A stretch of DNA of 15,446 nucleotides from JANXQE01 sp035294005 (GTDB lineage Bacteria; Verrucomicrobiota; Verrucomicrobiia; Limisphaerales; UBA8199), in the NCBI GenBank assembly GCA_035294005.1, contig DATGLT010000083.1, forward strand, positions 1 through 15,446, written 5' to 3'. A program made the position numbers and the translations under genes. Position 1 is the first letter of the stretch. Each line of letters begins with the position of its first letter. The notes under the pieces are model-generated. The model did not search any database, was not told the DNA's origin, and saw nothing but the letters and a program-made list of their open reading frames with translations. This document shows, one piece after another, positions 15,274 to 15,446 of the stretch.

Positions 15274-15301
15274 GGATCAGCGAACGGCCGTTCGTGGATC
15301 C
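15274..15301. repeat. Palindromic element 2 (GGATCAG-CGAACGGCCGTTCG-TGGATCC)
   Basis: The core CGAACGGCCGTTCG at 15281-15294 is a perfect 14-bp palindrome. Outside two mismatched or wobble positions, GGATC at 15274-15278 pairs with GATCC at 15297-15301, giving an imperfect 28-bp palindrome. It is the partner of element 1, starting 125 bp further on. Confidence 0.6.
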
Positions 15302-15364
15302 AATGGTTAGCCCTGTGCAACCAGTGAACGCAGCACAGCCTCCTGACTACCTATTGGGAAAGAC

Positions 15365-15398
15365 CAAGCGGCCGAGCCGTGCTGGTCCGGGCCGCTTG
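15365..15398. repeat. 9-bp-arm hairpin CAAGCGGCC / GGCCGCTTG
   Basis: CAAGCGGCC at 15365-15373 and GGCCGCTTG at 15390-15398 are exact reverse complements around a 16-nt GC-rich loop. No T-tract follows on either side, so it is not a typical terminator. It may be part of a structured RNA or of the 3' end of a gene beyond the window. Confidence 0.5.
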
Positions 15399-15446
15399 CT
15401 TAGGGACGGTAAATGGTGTGGCCATGAAGAGCCGAAGTTCAGAGTG

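Larger units (their letters stand above)
14871..15446. other. Gene-free region upstream of groES with several palindromes
   Basis: No convincing protein or RNA gene is seen in these 576 nt up to the window edge. The region should include the groES promoter. On the minus strand, TTGAAT followed 17 nt later by TAGCAC is a poor sigma-70-like candidate, and I do not call it. The region holds two related palindromes (15149-15169 and 15274-15301), an inverted repeat (15251-15269) and a longer-armed hairpin (15365-15398), each listed separately. Confidence 0.55.

Noticed and set aside
15281..15294. LexA box (CGAAC-N4-GTTCG)
   Set aside because: The half-sites fit, but the centre GGCC deviates from the Gram-positive consensus, no SOS gene is adjacent, and the partner palindrome has a 2-nt centre. 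Kept only as an unexplained palindrome.

Overview
The window looks like chromosomal DNA from a member of the Verrucomicrobiota (Pedosphaera/Limisphaera-like). This is inferred from gene content and repeat style; no rRNA or other phylogenetic marker was analysed. Supporting signs are moderate-to-high GC, mostly weak Shine-Dalgarno sequences, GTG starts, several small membrane-protein families, a 41-aa lysine-rich DKSPK-type protein, and intergenic clusters of hairpins built on GTCCC-TTC-GGGAC and CCCAAGG...CCTTGGG. I see no phage, plasmid, transposase, CRISPR or defence genes; this is mostly housekeeping and envelope DNA.

Layout. 120-1988 (+): two ribosome-assembly GTPases, rsgA and engB. 2005-2184 (-): a convergent 59-aa conserved-looking protein. 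2574-2837 (+): a Thivi_2564-type small membrane protein. 2838-3631: no convincing gene. It holds two direct copies and one inverted copy of a three-hairpin repeat, then more hairpins and a good intrinsic terminator. 3632-3994 (-): a 120-aa WYL-like protein. 4446-9432 (+): an envelope block made of a secreted DUF3494 ice-binding-like protein, a coiled-coil lipoprotein, an lmo0937-type and a DUF3185-type mini membrane protein, and a 1016-aa DUF748/AsmA-like protein.

9657-10781 (-) is a PilT/PilU-type ATPase, divergent from a slipin (SPFH) gene at 11097-11870 (+). A tiny basic protein gene follows at 12113-12238 (+). The right end carries the minus-strand order groES (14577-14870), groEL (12895-14520) and rpoZ, the RNA polymerase omega subunit (12543-12815). 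Upstream of groES, 14871-15446 has no gene but carries a pair of related palindromes and further inverted repeats. No CIRCE element is visible there.

How it fits together: rsgA/engB act in 30S and 50S maturation, groESL in protein folding, rpoZ in polymerase assembly. The 4446-9432 block, with the Thivi_2564-type gene and the slipin, points to envelope and stress adaptation, although only the families and the co-orientation support this. The less ordinary signals are the hairpin-repeat cluster ending in a terminator, the palindromes around groESL, and two or three small genes that are easily missed. I found no clear evidence of a novel multi-gene system.
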